DNA from: Porogramme epimiltina
Lineage: Eukaryota > Basidiomycota > Agaricomycetes > Polyporales > Polyporaceae
Assembly: GCA_900155495.1 (NCBI GenBank)
Contig: FTLJ01000308.1
Span: 1 to 47,072 of the forward strand
Length of the DNA: 47,072 nt
Reading direction: 5' to 3'
This document shows positions 1 to 9,931 of this stretch, in pieces. The notes under the pieces are model-generated. The model ran no database searches. It was not told where the DNA came from and saw only the letters and a program-made list of their open reading frames with translations. The position numbers were made by a program, and so were the translations under genes. The stretch's first letter is position 1. Every line of letters starts with the position of its first letter.

Positions 1-2908
1 CGGCGGAGGTCGTCGGAGCCGCCGCCCGCCGCGTGGGGCCGCCGCGGGGGCGCGCGCGCGTTGGAGCCGCGCGAAGCGGGGCGCAGCTGCGGCTGGTCCT
101 CGAGGGCGGCGAGCTGGCGCTGGAGCGCGTGCAGCTGCGCCTCGGCAGCGATGAGCGCGGCCTCGCGCTCGCGCACCTGCGAGCGCGCGGCGGAGAGCTC
201 GAGCGCGTGCTGCTGGCGGAGCGCGCTGAGCATCTCCTCGTCGAGCGACGACGGGCCCGCGGGCACCGCGGCGTGCGCGTGCGCGTCCGCGCGGAGCCGC
301 TCGAGCTCCTCGTCCTTCTGCGCGGCGTCGAGCCGGAGCGCCTCCATGTCCGCCTGCGCGCGGGCGAGGAAGTCGCGCGCCTCCGCCGCGGCCTGCGCCT
401 GCTCCGCGAGCTCGCCGCGCGCGGTGGCGAGCTGTGCGCCGTGCGCCTGCAGCGCGTCCGTCAGCCGGCGGACCTCGCCGACGTTCGAGTTGGCGACCTG
501 GCGGAGCGTGGCGCGCTCGTCCTCGAGGCCCGTCACCGCTTTCCGCGCGTCTGCGAGCTCCGTTTGCAGCTCCGCGTAGGCCTGCTGCAGCTCGGAGGCG
601 TCCTTGGTGAGCGCGGCGCGCTCGCCGGCGAGGGTGCTCTCGAGCTTCGCACGCGAGTCAGTAGCGGTTGCGGCCTCGTCGCGCAGCTCGTCAGCGGTGG
701 CTTCCAGCTGGGCGATCACGGCGTCGCGAGCGCGCACGGTCGCTTCGAGCGCATCAGCCTTCTCACTGAGCCGCAGCTTCTCGTCCGTGAGCTCGACCAG
801 TTTGGGGCGCATTTCGTCGAGAGAGCGCATGAGCCCGATGCCCTCGGCTTGGAGCTCCTTCTGCGTCTTCTCCGCGTCGTCCGCGCGGGCGTGTGCGGCC
901 TTGAGTTCGGCTTGGACCTGCTTGAGCTGCCGTGCGCCCGCCGCAAGTTCCGCCCCGTGCGCAGCGAGCCGTTGCTGGAGTTCGGCGACGGCGCCGTGCT
1001 TGCCCTCGATATCGGTTTGGAGCGCGTGCCGCTCGCCAAGGAGCTTGTCCCTCTCCGATACTACGGACGACAGCTGCTCCTGGGTGGCGGCGTGCTGCTT
1101 CTCGACTTCGGTATGGCGTGCTTGCCAGTCCGCCTCCGCTGATGTCTTTTGCTGCAACTCGCTTGTGAGATTTTCTCGCTCCACTTCAAGCGCGTCATTG
1201 GCCTATTGCTTATTAGATACGACAACATCAGTATAATTTCGGTTACATACCTGACGCAGCTTGGAAAGTTGGAACTCAAGCTCGTCGGCGCGGTCCTGAG
1301 TGTTCTTGAGAGTCTCTTCCAAACGTTCCGCGCGGTCGTCACTCTCTATTTGCTCCTCAAGCTCGCGAACACGTCGTCGATGCTCTTCAGATTGCGTTTG
1401 GAGCTCGTTTACCCTAGCGTTCAACAACTGAATCTCGCGTTCCTGGATATGGCACGACGTTAGAAGAACGTATAGGATAGGACACTGTTGGTGTGTACCT
1501 GATCCCGTGACTTATCCGTGAGGTCCCTCTCCGATTCTGTGAGCGTAGCGATGTTCCCAGCTGACGTCTCGGCCTCAGACTCCAGCTGAGTAACGCGGAC
1601 CTGGAGTTTGGCACTTCTGGACAGCTCATCTTGAAGTAGCCTTTCCGTCTCTTGCAGACCTGTGTGGTTGTACAGTCAATAAGATAACGCCGTCTCAACA
1701 AAGCAGTGGGATTACTTTGCTCCATGTTCTCGAGCCTCTCAACTGCCGCGGACAGCGAGGCCTTCTCCGAAACTAGAAGGGAAATAGCTTGCTGTTGCTG
1801 CCGGACTTGCTCAGTATGCTCATGGATCGTCTGGTCAAGCGCCTGGACCTGCTCTTGGAGCTTTGTTGAGTTTTGTCGCTCCGACTGCAGTGCCTGCTCG
1901 GCCGCTAGAATCATACATTAAGTACGGATGCTGACTATATGCGCGGATCCACATACCCTTTAGGGAAGTCTGAAGCCCGGCTACCTGGCCGCCCAAAGAG
2001 CTTCGCTCGGCTTGCAGTGACGCAATCGTCTGTTGTTGTGCTTGCACTTGCTGGGACGACTGCTGTAGGTTCGTTTCCAACTGGCGGAGAGCTGCCTCGA
2101 GTTTCCCGCTCTTCGTGCGTTCTCCTTGTAGCAATTCGTGCGTTTGGCGTGCATCTGCAATGCGTTGTCACTACACTGCGCGTTTGGAGGCGTACATATA
2201 ACGACGTACCGTGTTCCACTTGTGCCAGACGGTCCAGAGAGGACGTCAAAGATGCCTTCTCCGCCTCCAAAGACTCTATGGTGCGCCTCTGCTCCTGCGC
2301 TGCGTTACGCAGGTCCTCGAGCTCCTTGGACGACACGGCGGGCGGGGGTGACAACACTGGCGGAGGTGGGTGGTGGTGCGCACGGCGAGGCGTGGGGACG
2401 GCAATTGGAGCCGGAAGGGGATCGGACTCGACGCGGGTGAGACCAGAGAGCCACGAGTCTGAGCCGTTGAAGCCGTTGACACCAGGGCCGTTCGAGAACC
2501 TGGCACGCCAAACGCGAAAGCACGCCCGGTGAGCAACCCGCTGCACCAACGCCAAGAAGGGGAAGACAGAAGCACTCACAAGTCAGAAACGCTGCTCTCC
2601 ACCACAGGCGGCGGGGGTTTAGGTGCGGGCGCAGGTGGGGCCGCGACCGGCGCGGGCACCTCTACTGGCGGCGGCGCGGGGGACGGCGCGGGGCTCGGGG
2701 ACGTGACGTGCGGGGCGGGCGACGCAATGCGCGAGGCGGGCGCAGCAGCCCCGCCCGCGGCGGCCTTCTGCGCCTGCTTCTTCTTCAGCTGCACGAAGAG
2801 CGAAGGGGGTGTGTGAGCGGTCGCAGACTCGAGCTGGGAGGGTTGTCACTGGAGACGGACCAGGGCCCTCGCGCGCGCTGCCTTTGCTGCGCGGTCATCT
2901 TCAGACAT
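1..2908 (-). CDS. golgin-like long coiled-coil protein (3' end off the window)
   Basis: Eight exons read leftwards: 2908-2861, 2788-2580, 2499-2210, 2154-1957, 1904-1716, 1659-1499, 1442-1251 and 1202-1. All join in frame at GT-AG sites, giving about 829 residues before the window ends. The start MSEDDRAAKAARARAL continues into a Lys-rich LKKKQAQK stretch, then a Pro/Ala-rich linker (about residues 30-150). After that comes almost unbroken heptad-type sequence rich in Glu, Gln, Leu and Ala, for example ELEEQIESDDRAERLEETL. The short basic N-terminus followed by very long coiled coil resembles GM130-type golgins, which tether vesicles at the Golgi. That is inference from form only; any long coiled-coil protein, such as a myosin-like or septation scaffold, could look like this. 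No C-terminal GRIP or other targeting domain can be seen because the gene runs off the left edge. Exon 8 is about 70% GC, which makes long open frames on the opposite strand. Confidence 0.75.
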
Positions 2909-3523
2909 GGCGGCGGGCGGGCTAGGACGTAGAGACTAGCGCAGAGGAACCACGGCCAGGTTGTACAGGCAGTAAGTGGCTAGAAAGAAGAGGAGGTGGC
3001 TATTGCACAGCGGTGACTGGTGGTAAGGGTGGCACGGGCTGGCGTCTGTGCCGACGTGTCTACTCAATCTCATGCACAGCGGGTCATTCTCGGCCCGTCC
3101 ACAGTAGTATAGAGCTGGCTCCAGCCCCTTGATCCAGTTGTGAGGCATGCGTTGAAACGGCATAGGAAATGAATTGCCAGAAATGTGATCCAGTACGGAC
3201 GCGAGAAGAGGTTATGGAGATAAATGCAGAGCGGAGAAATAGCAACAGGAAACGTGAAGTAGAACCGCCACAACAGGATACGGATGGATGTATGTCACAA
3301 GATGCAAACCGCCCCAGGTCCGGCGGATAAAGAGAGTATAGTGAGGCGACGCGTAATGACAGACTCGACGGCGGCCTTTCGGCGCAGGTAGGACGGGAGA
3401 GAAAGGCTACCATATGGGATGAACAGATATCGATATAGAAGTCGTGAGACCCATTCCGAGAATACATTTCGGGAATAGCAAGGGTATGGAAAGCGACTCC
3501 GAGCTACACATGGTGCATACTCC
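2909..3523. other. intergenic, between two genes on the minus strand
   Basis: This holds the 3' flank of the G-protein beta gene and the promoter of the coiled-coil gene. Short open frames occur on the minus strand but none has splice signals, a recognisable domain or a plausible start. I see no RNA gene or repeat. Confidence 0.5.
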
Positions 3524-4791
3524 TTAAGCCCACACCTGGAAGATAAGCGGTGAGTATGACGGTAAAGGCAGAGAAGAGGACTACGAACCCTGAGCGTGCT
3601 GTCCCAACTACCCGTGCAAAGGGCCATGCCATCTGAGCTCACACCGAGGCAGCTGACACGGTTCTCATGCCCAGTGAGCACACCGACCCGCTCCCCCTTG
3701 AGGGTGTCCCAGACATTGCACGTCCAGTCATCATAGCCACCGAAGAGGATGCGACCGGAGATGGAGAAGGCAACAGAGGTGATACCGCACAAGATGTTGT
3801 CGTGCGTGAAGGCGTTAAGCTCGCGGTCGGCACGGATATCGAAAAGCCGGCACGATGCATCATCGGAACCAGTGGCAAAGGCATCGCCGTTAGGGAAGAA
3901 GCTGTAGGACCGTCAATATCAAACCAACAGTGGTCGGAAATTGACCACTAACCTAACGGCGTTGATGTCGGACTCATGACCAGTGAAGGTCTGAGTGGCC
4001 TTGCCGCTACGGATATCCCAGAGCTTGGCGGTGGCGTCGCAAGCACCAGATACGAAAACGTTCTGGTTGGGACCAAGGGACAGGCTGATACATGCCGTGT
4101 CAGTTATCAGACATATGCCACACCGAGAGAATCGAATCTTACCTCATCACATCGCCTGTGTGGTCGCTAAACTCGACAACGCGTACGCCGGCCTCGATGT
4201 CCCAAAGCATGCACGTCATGTCACCAGAGCTCGTAACAATCTGGCGATCGTTGAGGAAGCGACAGCAACTGAGGTAACCGGAGTGAGCGCTGAGCTCGCG
4301 GGCGCCCTTGACGTTGTTGCCCTCCTTCGAGTGCAGGTTGTAGATCGAGCAAATGTTGTCAAGACCGCCGCAGGCAACAAAGTTGCCGGAGGGGGAGTAG
4401 GCGCAAGTCATGACCCAGCTGGAGCGAAGGGGAATGGCGTGGACCTTGTTCGTCGTGTAGGCATCCCAAACAATAAGCTTTCCGTCTTGGGACGCGGAAA
4501 CGAGGTGCCTGCGGTCGGTGGCCCAGTGCATGGCGTAAATCTTGGCGAGGTGTCCACGGAGGGCGCGACGAGGGCGCATCACAACACGGGGGAGGGCGGG
4601 AACTTCATTGGCCATTGCCCGCACTACGCGCACAAGGGGTCAAGAACGGCGCAACACAAGAGGAGAGGATACCTACGAGACGTGTCGGCAGAAGACTCTC
4701 TCTTCGCGCGGATTTTCTCCTTCAGACTCTCAGCTTCACGCCGCGCCGCGGCAATGCGCTCCTGGATATCTCCTTGGGGTGATTGAGACAT
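3524..4791 (-). CDS. GPB1: heterotrimeric G-protein beta subunit (WD40 propeller)
   Basis: Five exons (4791-4677, 4623-4143, 4084-3953, 3901-3589, 3535-3524) give 350 residues, the normal fungal G-beta length. The N-terminus ([13 protein letters not shown], then a Lys/Glu helix to about residue 38) is the coiled coil that pairs with G-gamma. It is followed by [12 protein letters not shown] and [18 protein letters not shown], the family's entry into propeller blade 1. Seven WD repeats follow, with GH...WD signatures such as [43 protein letters not shown] and [15 protein letters not shown]. The last exon is only 12 nt and encodes VWA plus stop, the conserved G-beta ending; this fixes the 3' splice. 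In basidiomycetes this subunit carries pheromone/mating and nutrient signals from receptors at the plasma membrane (Cryptococcus Gpb1, Ustilago Bpp1). Identity is clear; the symbol is borrowed from Cryptococcus. Confidence 0.95.
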
Positions 4792-5640
4792 GGTTTTCGA
4801 ACCGGATCAGCTACGACTGAGACTACTATGAACCCGACGGTTGGCCTGATAAAGACGGGAGACAAGAGGGTAAGTCAGCGGAGGACTTGCGAGAGAAGGG
4901 AAGGTGAACGGACCGTGCGAGCAAAGGAAGAGAGGGAGAAGGGCCGCTTAGAGAGTCGGGAGATGATGGGGACCACGTGGGAAGCGGCGACAGACTAGAG
5001 GGGGCTAGAAACCAGGCGGGAGTTGCGACGAACAGGCGGAAGGGCGCCTTGGAGAGGAGGAGGGGGCAGGGAGGGAGGGGGAGATGGCGGGGGGAGAGAG
5101 AGCGACGGGGCTGTTGGCGATGGCGACTGTCAACTGGCAGTGGGAGCGTCTGGCTCCGTTTGCTGATGGCCATGCCAGGCCCGACGGACGCCCCGCCTCG
5201 GACCACCCCAAACGGAGGCCGCGGACGGCCCCGGCCTCTCCCTGGTGCCTGTCCGGTGCTCTCCCGGTGCCGTCCCGGTGCCTTCCTCGCCGCCATCGCC
5301 GGCCGCCGGCCTGCCACGCCCGGTGCCATCTGCCCTCACCCGATGCCATACGAATAGTCCACGCTCTGGTTATCTGGATAGCTTGCATTACAAAGCATAC
5401 TCTGGGCTTCGATCTAATCTGCCTCCTACCATACAACCTGCTTCTACTCAACGCCGGGGTCTGTTGCCACGAGTGCCCCCTCCCCCTTCGTCCCCCTTCA
5501 TCTGACACGTCCCCCTTGGCACTTGACTCGGTCTCTCCGACGTGGCCGTTCAACAATTCCTCCAAATTCTCCACATTCGTTCCAAGAACACTCGAAACGG
5601 TGCATCAGAACACAATCGCCTCGAGTCTCCTCGAGCCCTG
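4792..5640. promoter_or_regulatory. divergent intergenic region; G-beta promoter with long pyrimidine tract
   Basis: From about 4890 to 5110 the plus strand is strongly purine-rich (long runs of G and A), so the strand read by the G-beta gene is a C/T tract just upstream of its start. Such tracts are common in fungal core promoters lacking a TATA box. At about 5500-5640 the plus strand becomes C/T-rich, which fits the 5' leader of a gene starting at 5641. No gene is recognisable between. Confidence 0.45.
5229..5325. repeat. degenerate GC-rich short repeat (CCGGTGCC-like)
   Basis: The motif CCGGTGC or a near variant recurs several times in about 95 bases (TGGTGCC, CCGGTGCT, CCGGTGCC twice, then CCCGGTGCCA). 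It lies inside the divergent promoter. It may be a simple local slippage repeat or a cluster of binding sites; nothing in the sequence decides. Confidence 0.4.
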
Positions 5641-6854
5641 ATGCCTTCCCCCTCCTCCGCCGATCATTCCCAACGTCCTAGGATTCATGCTGCGCGGCGT
5701 TCCTCCTTGTGGGTGGACCCCCGGTATGCACTGTCGTGACTCGGTGGGGCTCTCCATAGCCCAGACCGCACATCCCGCGGCCCAAGTACTCTGGCGCAAA
5801 GAGCCCCTACGCCGGTTCGATACTCCGGTGACTCGCCACACCACCGTCGGTCCGATGTGTCTGCGCCGCGTCGCGTCTCAAGAAGTCTTCTCATCAACCT
5901 CGAACACAATCCAATCCGCGGTCGACCGATACCATGGCGTCCTCTCCTCGATCGTGCGGCGATAACTTCCACCCCCGTCCCATCTCCTAGTCATCGACCA
6001 CGCGCCGCTTTCGGGAGCTGTTGTATTGGCTTTTACCCTTCCATCAGCGTCCTCGCGCGTCCCAAGCCCGCCGCACGTTTGGTGTCCTAGTTGTCACCCC
6101 AAGTGTCCCTCGGTGGTCGGTGGTACAATGTGTTCATGAGACGACGTCCTCAACTACAATGTCCGCCAAGAATCGGAGCGCGTGTGCAGCCAGTAACGCA
6201 CTAGGCTTTCCTCTCACCACCCTTCCCGGCTCCGCTGCACGACTGTCTACGCTCAACCATTTCTTCTCAATTCAGACCCAATCACTTTGATCCTTCCGGA
6301 GAATCGTCTTCGTCTAGTGGCTTCGCTCCCGAGAGTGCTCAGAGGTCTTTCCAGAAACGCTTCAATACACATCTCCCAACAGGTCTGTGGAACCCTAATA
6401 CACCACAATCTTTCAAGAACAGCACACTCCGGTGGTGGCTCTCCGTCGACCTAGTCGCCATGGAAGGAAATGAGAGGTCGCCGGCAACCGGTGGTATCGG
6501 ATGACGAGTGCTGTGTAGCACTTATAGCCGTACTTGACTTCGACGGAGCTTTATTGCAAACAGTCAGGTCCACAAGAGCGACAAGCAATATCTGTGTCCG
6601 ATATGCGCCACGGCTGCTGATCCCAATGCAAAGTTTCTTAGGCTGCGGTGACGAAAAATTACGGCAACCCGTCCGAAGCCGGGTTCTTGTGCCCGACGCG
6701 GCGAGTACGTCGGCTGCGACGGAGCTACATTCCTAGTGACTTTCCGAATCCGGATGGGCGCAAGTTGATCGATCGGCCGCACCCGTACGAGATGCTGTTT
6801 ATGGCTGCACTGGCGGGACACTCCAGCAACGGATCGGGTTCACTGGATGCTTGA
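5641..6854 (+). CDS. probable uncharacterised multi-exon gene, Ser/Pro/Arg-rich (structure unsettled)
   Basis: I do not recognise this gene. Several exon-like pieces lie in order on the plus strand. A start at 5641 after a C/T-rich leader gives MPSPSSADHSQRPRIHAARR and ends at a GTATGC donor near 5724. A piece at about 5787-6080 is Arg/Ser/Pro-rich (for example APTPVRYSGDSPHHRRSD). A 99-codon piece opens at a CTAG acceptor at 6202 and contains NHFDPSGESSSSSGFAPESA and a WW-L patch. A piece opens at a TTCTTAG acceptor at about 6637 and contains GNPSEAGFLCPTRRV and SDFPNPDGRKLIDRPHPYEM, ending with TGA at 6854. Composition looks like a largely disordered fungal protein, but I could not find one set of splice sites that joins all pieces in frame. 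A decayed gene or chance reading remains possible. Coordinates mark the outer limits only. Confidence 0.3.
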
Positions 6855-7710
6855 CGTCCGTTCAGGATCTCGCCACACAACAGTTGTCATCGAAGATGGT
6901 GGAAGCGCGTTACAGTGCAAGCTACCTCGCGGCGGTCCTGGTTTTGATGTTTACACTCCGTGCGGAATGGGAGCGAACTCGGTGTCCTCTACCTTGATGG
7001 ATGTATCCGGATACGTTGCCATCGGGCGTTCCGGTTCCGCTCGTAGGGCTGCGTCCAGCTCAGCCACCAAGCCTCAAGTGTTGCTCCGCCCCATTGGCGC
7101 GCTCGGATCGCAATTAGCAACTTGCACGTCGCCCGCGCACGCATCGATCTGTCTCGCTCTCGCTTACCTGCGGACACTGCATAGAACGAACGTTAATGGC
7201 ACCTACCACGCTACTCTATGTTCCCACTCGGCCAGACTCGCACGGATCTTGCACCGACATACAAGATTACAGGCTACGCGTCTGACAGCCGTGATCTCCG
7301 ATTCGTTTGCACAAAAGACAGCCACGTGTAGATCCAAGGACACTCGCAGGGGGAGGCGTATGTGTCCCAGACCGTTTCTGAGCTCACCTAAAGTGATCAC
7401 CGGCCTTACCACAATCCAGCGTTCGCCACCCGCGACGCCCTTCCCTGACTCACATCCCGCACGGAAGGAGGGTTTCCTCCGACGCCTTGGACTGTGTTTG
7501 ACTCTGGTCAATCTTCCCAATCCCGCTGACGCAGCGGTTAGGTGTCTTTGCTTTCCTGCCCCCTTCCCGGATAGGCATACCCTACTCGTTCTGTCGCCCT
7601 CCCTTGTGGTTCCGCCACCACCCCGACATCGGACTGTCCTCGGCATCTCGTCAGTGCATAGCTGTCCCCAAGTATCACATATGCGCGGTGTAAAGGGTCA
7701 CCGCGTCTCT
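6855..7710. other. stretch without a recognisable gene
   Basis: One plus-strand frame is open from 6769 to 7851 (about 360 codons), long for chance. Its translation is rich in His, Cys, Arg, Ser and Leu with no motif, and it runs through the promoter and first exon of the downstream dsRBM gene, so I do not call it a gene. At about 6820-6900 there is a faint, frame-broken echo of the dsRBM family. Confidence 0.3.
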
Positions 7711-7715
7711 AACAA

Positions 7716-7725
7716 GGATATAAGG
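7716..7725 (+). promoter_or_regulatory. TATA-like element upstream of dsRBM gene 1
   Basis: GGATATAAGG lies about 115 bases before the start codon at 7838. The two other dsRBM genes have similar elements at their 5' ends. Confidence 0.4.
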
Positions 7726-7837
7726 ACCAATGGAGCGTGCCAGACCAAGCATCTCCCTACCCAGCTCTCAACTGCTGCAACAGCATCCAGATCTTGCTCC
7801 CTTGTTTCCCCATATCCAGAATCTCCACTTCCTGACG

Positions 7838-8290
7838 ATGTCCTCTCGTAAGGATTCTTACATCTAAAGATACGAGAAACTAACTAACGGGATATCCTAG
7901 ACTGGCGCATGGAACTGAATAACTACTGCCAACGGAACGGGCTGAACCAATTACTTAATTGGCCAGACGCTATACAAACAGGCCCCCGGAACCGCCCAAC
8001 CTGGACAGCCTCCGTTTTCTGTGAGTGCACTCTATGGAGACACTTACAGCATGCTGACGAACTGCTCTATAGTTGGAGGAGTCGAGTACGGGCGCGGTTC
8101 GGGCCTCACACAGGGCGATGCAAAAGAGCTCGCCGCAGAGCAAGCATTGCGCGCATTGTGGAACCAACGGGGCCACTGCTGGTTCGTAAATCATCACCAA
8201 TCTAAAGATCCGATGGCGCTGATGCTATATCTTTTAGACCTCTTCGCTCGTGACCTAACCCTTTTGGCATATCTACCCTACCCTACCTAA
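7838..8290 (+). CDS. small single-domain dsRNA-binding (dsRBM) protein, copy 1
   Basis: Three exons: 7838-7847, 7901-8020 and 8073-8290 (115 residues). The 10-nt first exon encodes MSS; intron 1 has a GTAAGG donor, a repeated ACTAAC branch point and a CCTAG acceptor. The dsRBM follows: helix 1 ELNNYCQRNGL, strands around TGPRNRPTWTASV, the loop-strand GGVEYGRGSG, and helix 2 TQGDAKELAAEQALRAL. In the RNA-contacting KKxAK-type motif the first lysine is Gln here (TQGDAK), so binding may be weaker. Unlike its two relatives it has no intron inside the LNNY codons. After helix 2 the frame runs on for about 45 residues with a hydrophobic end (LMLYLLDLFARDLTLLAYL); this may be a real tail, a lost stop codon or an unrecognised last intron. 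The domain is confident, the extreme C-terminus is not. The role is unknown. Confidence 0.65.
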
Positions 8291-9425
8291 TGGCGCTACT
8301 TGCCTCTCACGAGACTCACCTCACTTGCTGTATCAATAAGAACTAGGTGGCGGACTGGATCTGTTTGGCCCCGGACTTCTAGAGCACACGTTTTCCATCA
8401 TCATCTCTACTAGGTTGTGCTGCTCCCCCTGCGCTGTCCTCGCTCTCCCCGCTGTGTAGCCTTCAGATGCTCTCATGCTCGCTCAATGTAATTCGGACTT
8501 TCTTGTCCATGTGTTCGCGAACTCGGCTAGTGCGCCCTATTCAAGAATCCGGCATACTATGTACAGCAAGAAGCCCAGTGCCTCAGGCCCGCGGAAGCTG
8601 TATAACGGTCACTATGACTTCATACATTTTCCGCGCTTCACACTAACAGCGCTAATGTCCGAACCTTCGTCGTTACTTTTTTCCGTGAGCAGAATAGCGC
8701 ACATCCCACACAACACTCATGGCTTCGGCGCTGCTGGTCTCTACCTTGTACTTATACGGGCTCCTCCGGCCTCGACACACGCCACTATCCAGTCAACTTT
8801 CACGACGACATGCGCACTCGTCGTGGACGGCGCGGGATCGTCAACAGGAACGCCTGGGACATCTGCTGGTCTCGGCCCTGCCGTCTACGAGGAGACTGAC
8901 GACAAGCAGCTGGGACCTGCGGAGAACGGCTCTCCCGCGAACCCTTCTGCAACTCCGTCAGGACCGACGGACATACGTGAGTAGCACCCTTTAGAAGGCT
9001 CCGCAACCGCTCCCCCGGGACATGGCCGTCGTGCCGCCCTCCGCTTGAGGCGGCGCACGCCTGCGCCGAACGCTTCCCCCGGCCTCGCTTGCCCTAGCAC
9101 GCCGACCCCCCGGGTGCGCAGGGTCACCGCGCCTTATCGGGGAAGAGCAAAAATGGGATACGAAGGCTTCTGCTATACCTCCCCTTCGCGGCTCTCCCCG
9201 CCAGTGGAGTGGTTCATCCCCTCGTCGGTTTGGTATGTGCGGGCCCCCAATTCCCGGTTTGTTGAGAGAGCTCATTGATCGAGGGGCCTCGGGTGATGCG
9301 CAAGGTCGTCCCCGGTGCTCATATGAATTTCGCCCTACTGTTCTCAACCCCTCCTCGTCACTGCAGCGCCATCCGCGGCAGACATCAGGCGCGGCCCAGG
9401 TTCCGAGGGCAGCGAGGCGAGGATG
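8291..9425. other. stretch without a recognisable gene
   Basis: A 169-codon plus-strand frame (8475-8984) ends in a disordered-looking Gly/Ser/Thr/Pro stretch followed by a GTGAGT sequence that could be a donor. It has no upstream signals and no domain, so I leave it uncalled. Nothing else stands out on either strand. Confidence 0.35.
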
Positions 9426-9431
9426 TATATA
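9426..9431 (+). promoter_or_regulatory. TATA box of dsRBM gene 2
   Basis: TATATA inside GGATGTATATAGCG lies about 50 bases before the start codon at 9478. The leader would be short. Confidence 0.45.
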
Positions 9432-9477
9432 GCGACGAGTGTCGTCTGCCCTAGGGATTGTTCTGCAGGAGTGTAGA

Positions 9478-9931
9478 ATGTCGAGCAACGCCGGTACGTC
9501 GCACTCAGCCCCCACCCTCCTCCATTGTACCTCTCTAACCCGATGTCCCTCGCCAGAGAACCAGACTCCCCAAACGGCCTTGAATAACTGTGAGCTCACC
9601 TGAGCGCGACGCCCCTCCCCATCCATCCCCCCACTGACGCGCCTCTAAAACGCGTCCTTGCAGACTTGCAGCACATCGGTAAGGACGCCGCTCTCCACTG
9701 GAGCGAAACGCAAACCGGTCCGCGTCACGAGGTCGAATGGACCGTCCAATGCAAATGTATGTTTGCTGAGATTGGTTTTCGACTCTACCATGTTACCTAA
9801 TCGCTGTCACAGTGGATGGTGAGGTCCTTGGCACAGGGACCGGTTCGACGAAGGGCGCGGCTCGAGACGTGGCTGCGAAGGTGGCCTTGGACGCCCTGAA
9901 GGCCCAGGCCAATGCTCAACGCGACCACTGA
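9478..9931 (+). CDS. small single-domain dsRNA-binding (dsRBM) protein, copy 2
   Basis: Four exons (9478-9493, 9557-9589, 9664-9756, 9813-9931) join in frame to 86 residues. All three introns interrupt codons in phase 1, with GTACGT, GTGAGC and GTATGT donors. The protein is almost only a dsRBM: helix 1 TALNNYLQHIGKDAALHW, strand 1 with TGPRHEVEWTVQCK, the turn LDGEVLGTGTGS, and helix 2 TKGAARDVAAKVALDALK. The key TGPRH loop residues, the GTGTGS turn and the basic motif TKGAAR are all present, so this copy is the best candidate to bind dsRNA. There is no catalytic, targeting or membrane segment. Solo dsRBM proteins can act as partners or competitors of Dicer-like enzymes; whether this one does is unknown. 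Confidence 0.88.

Noticed and set aside
33..1142. Long plus-strand open frames opposite the left-edge gene
   Set aside because: They are complements of the GC-rich coiled-coil exon on the minus strand, which reads as continuous heptad sequence with matching splice sites; the plus-strand products are Arg/Leu or Ser/Ala monotony.
5812..5832. tRNA B-box-like GGTTCGATACTCC
   Set aside because: There is no matching A box, acceptor stem or anticodon arm around it.
6815..6900. Possible fourth dsRBM: LQQRIG, HW and SGSRH in the order seen in copy 2
   Set aside because: The pieces lie in different frames, the downstream GVEYG strand and second helix are missing, and the match is too short to separate from chance.
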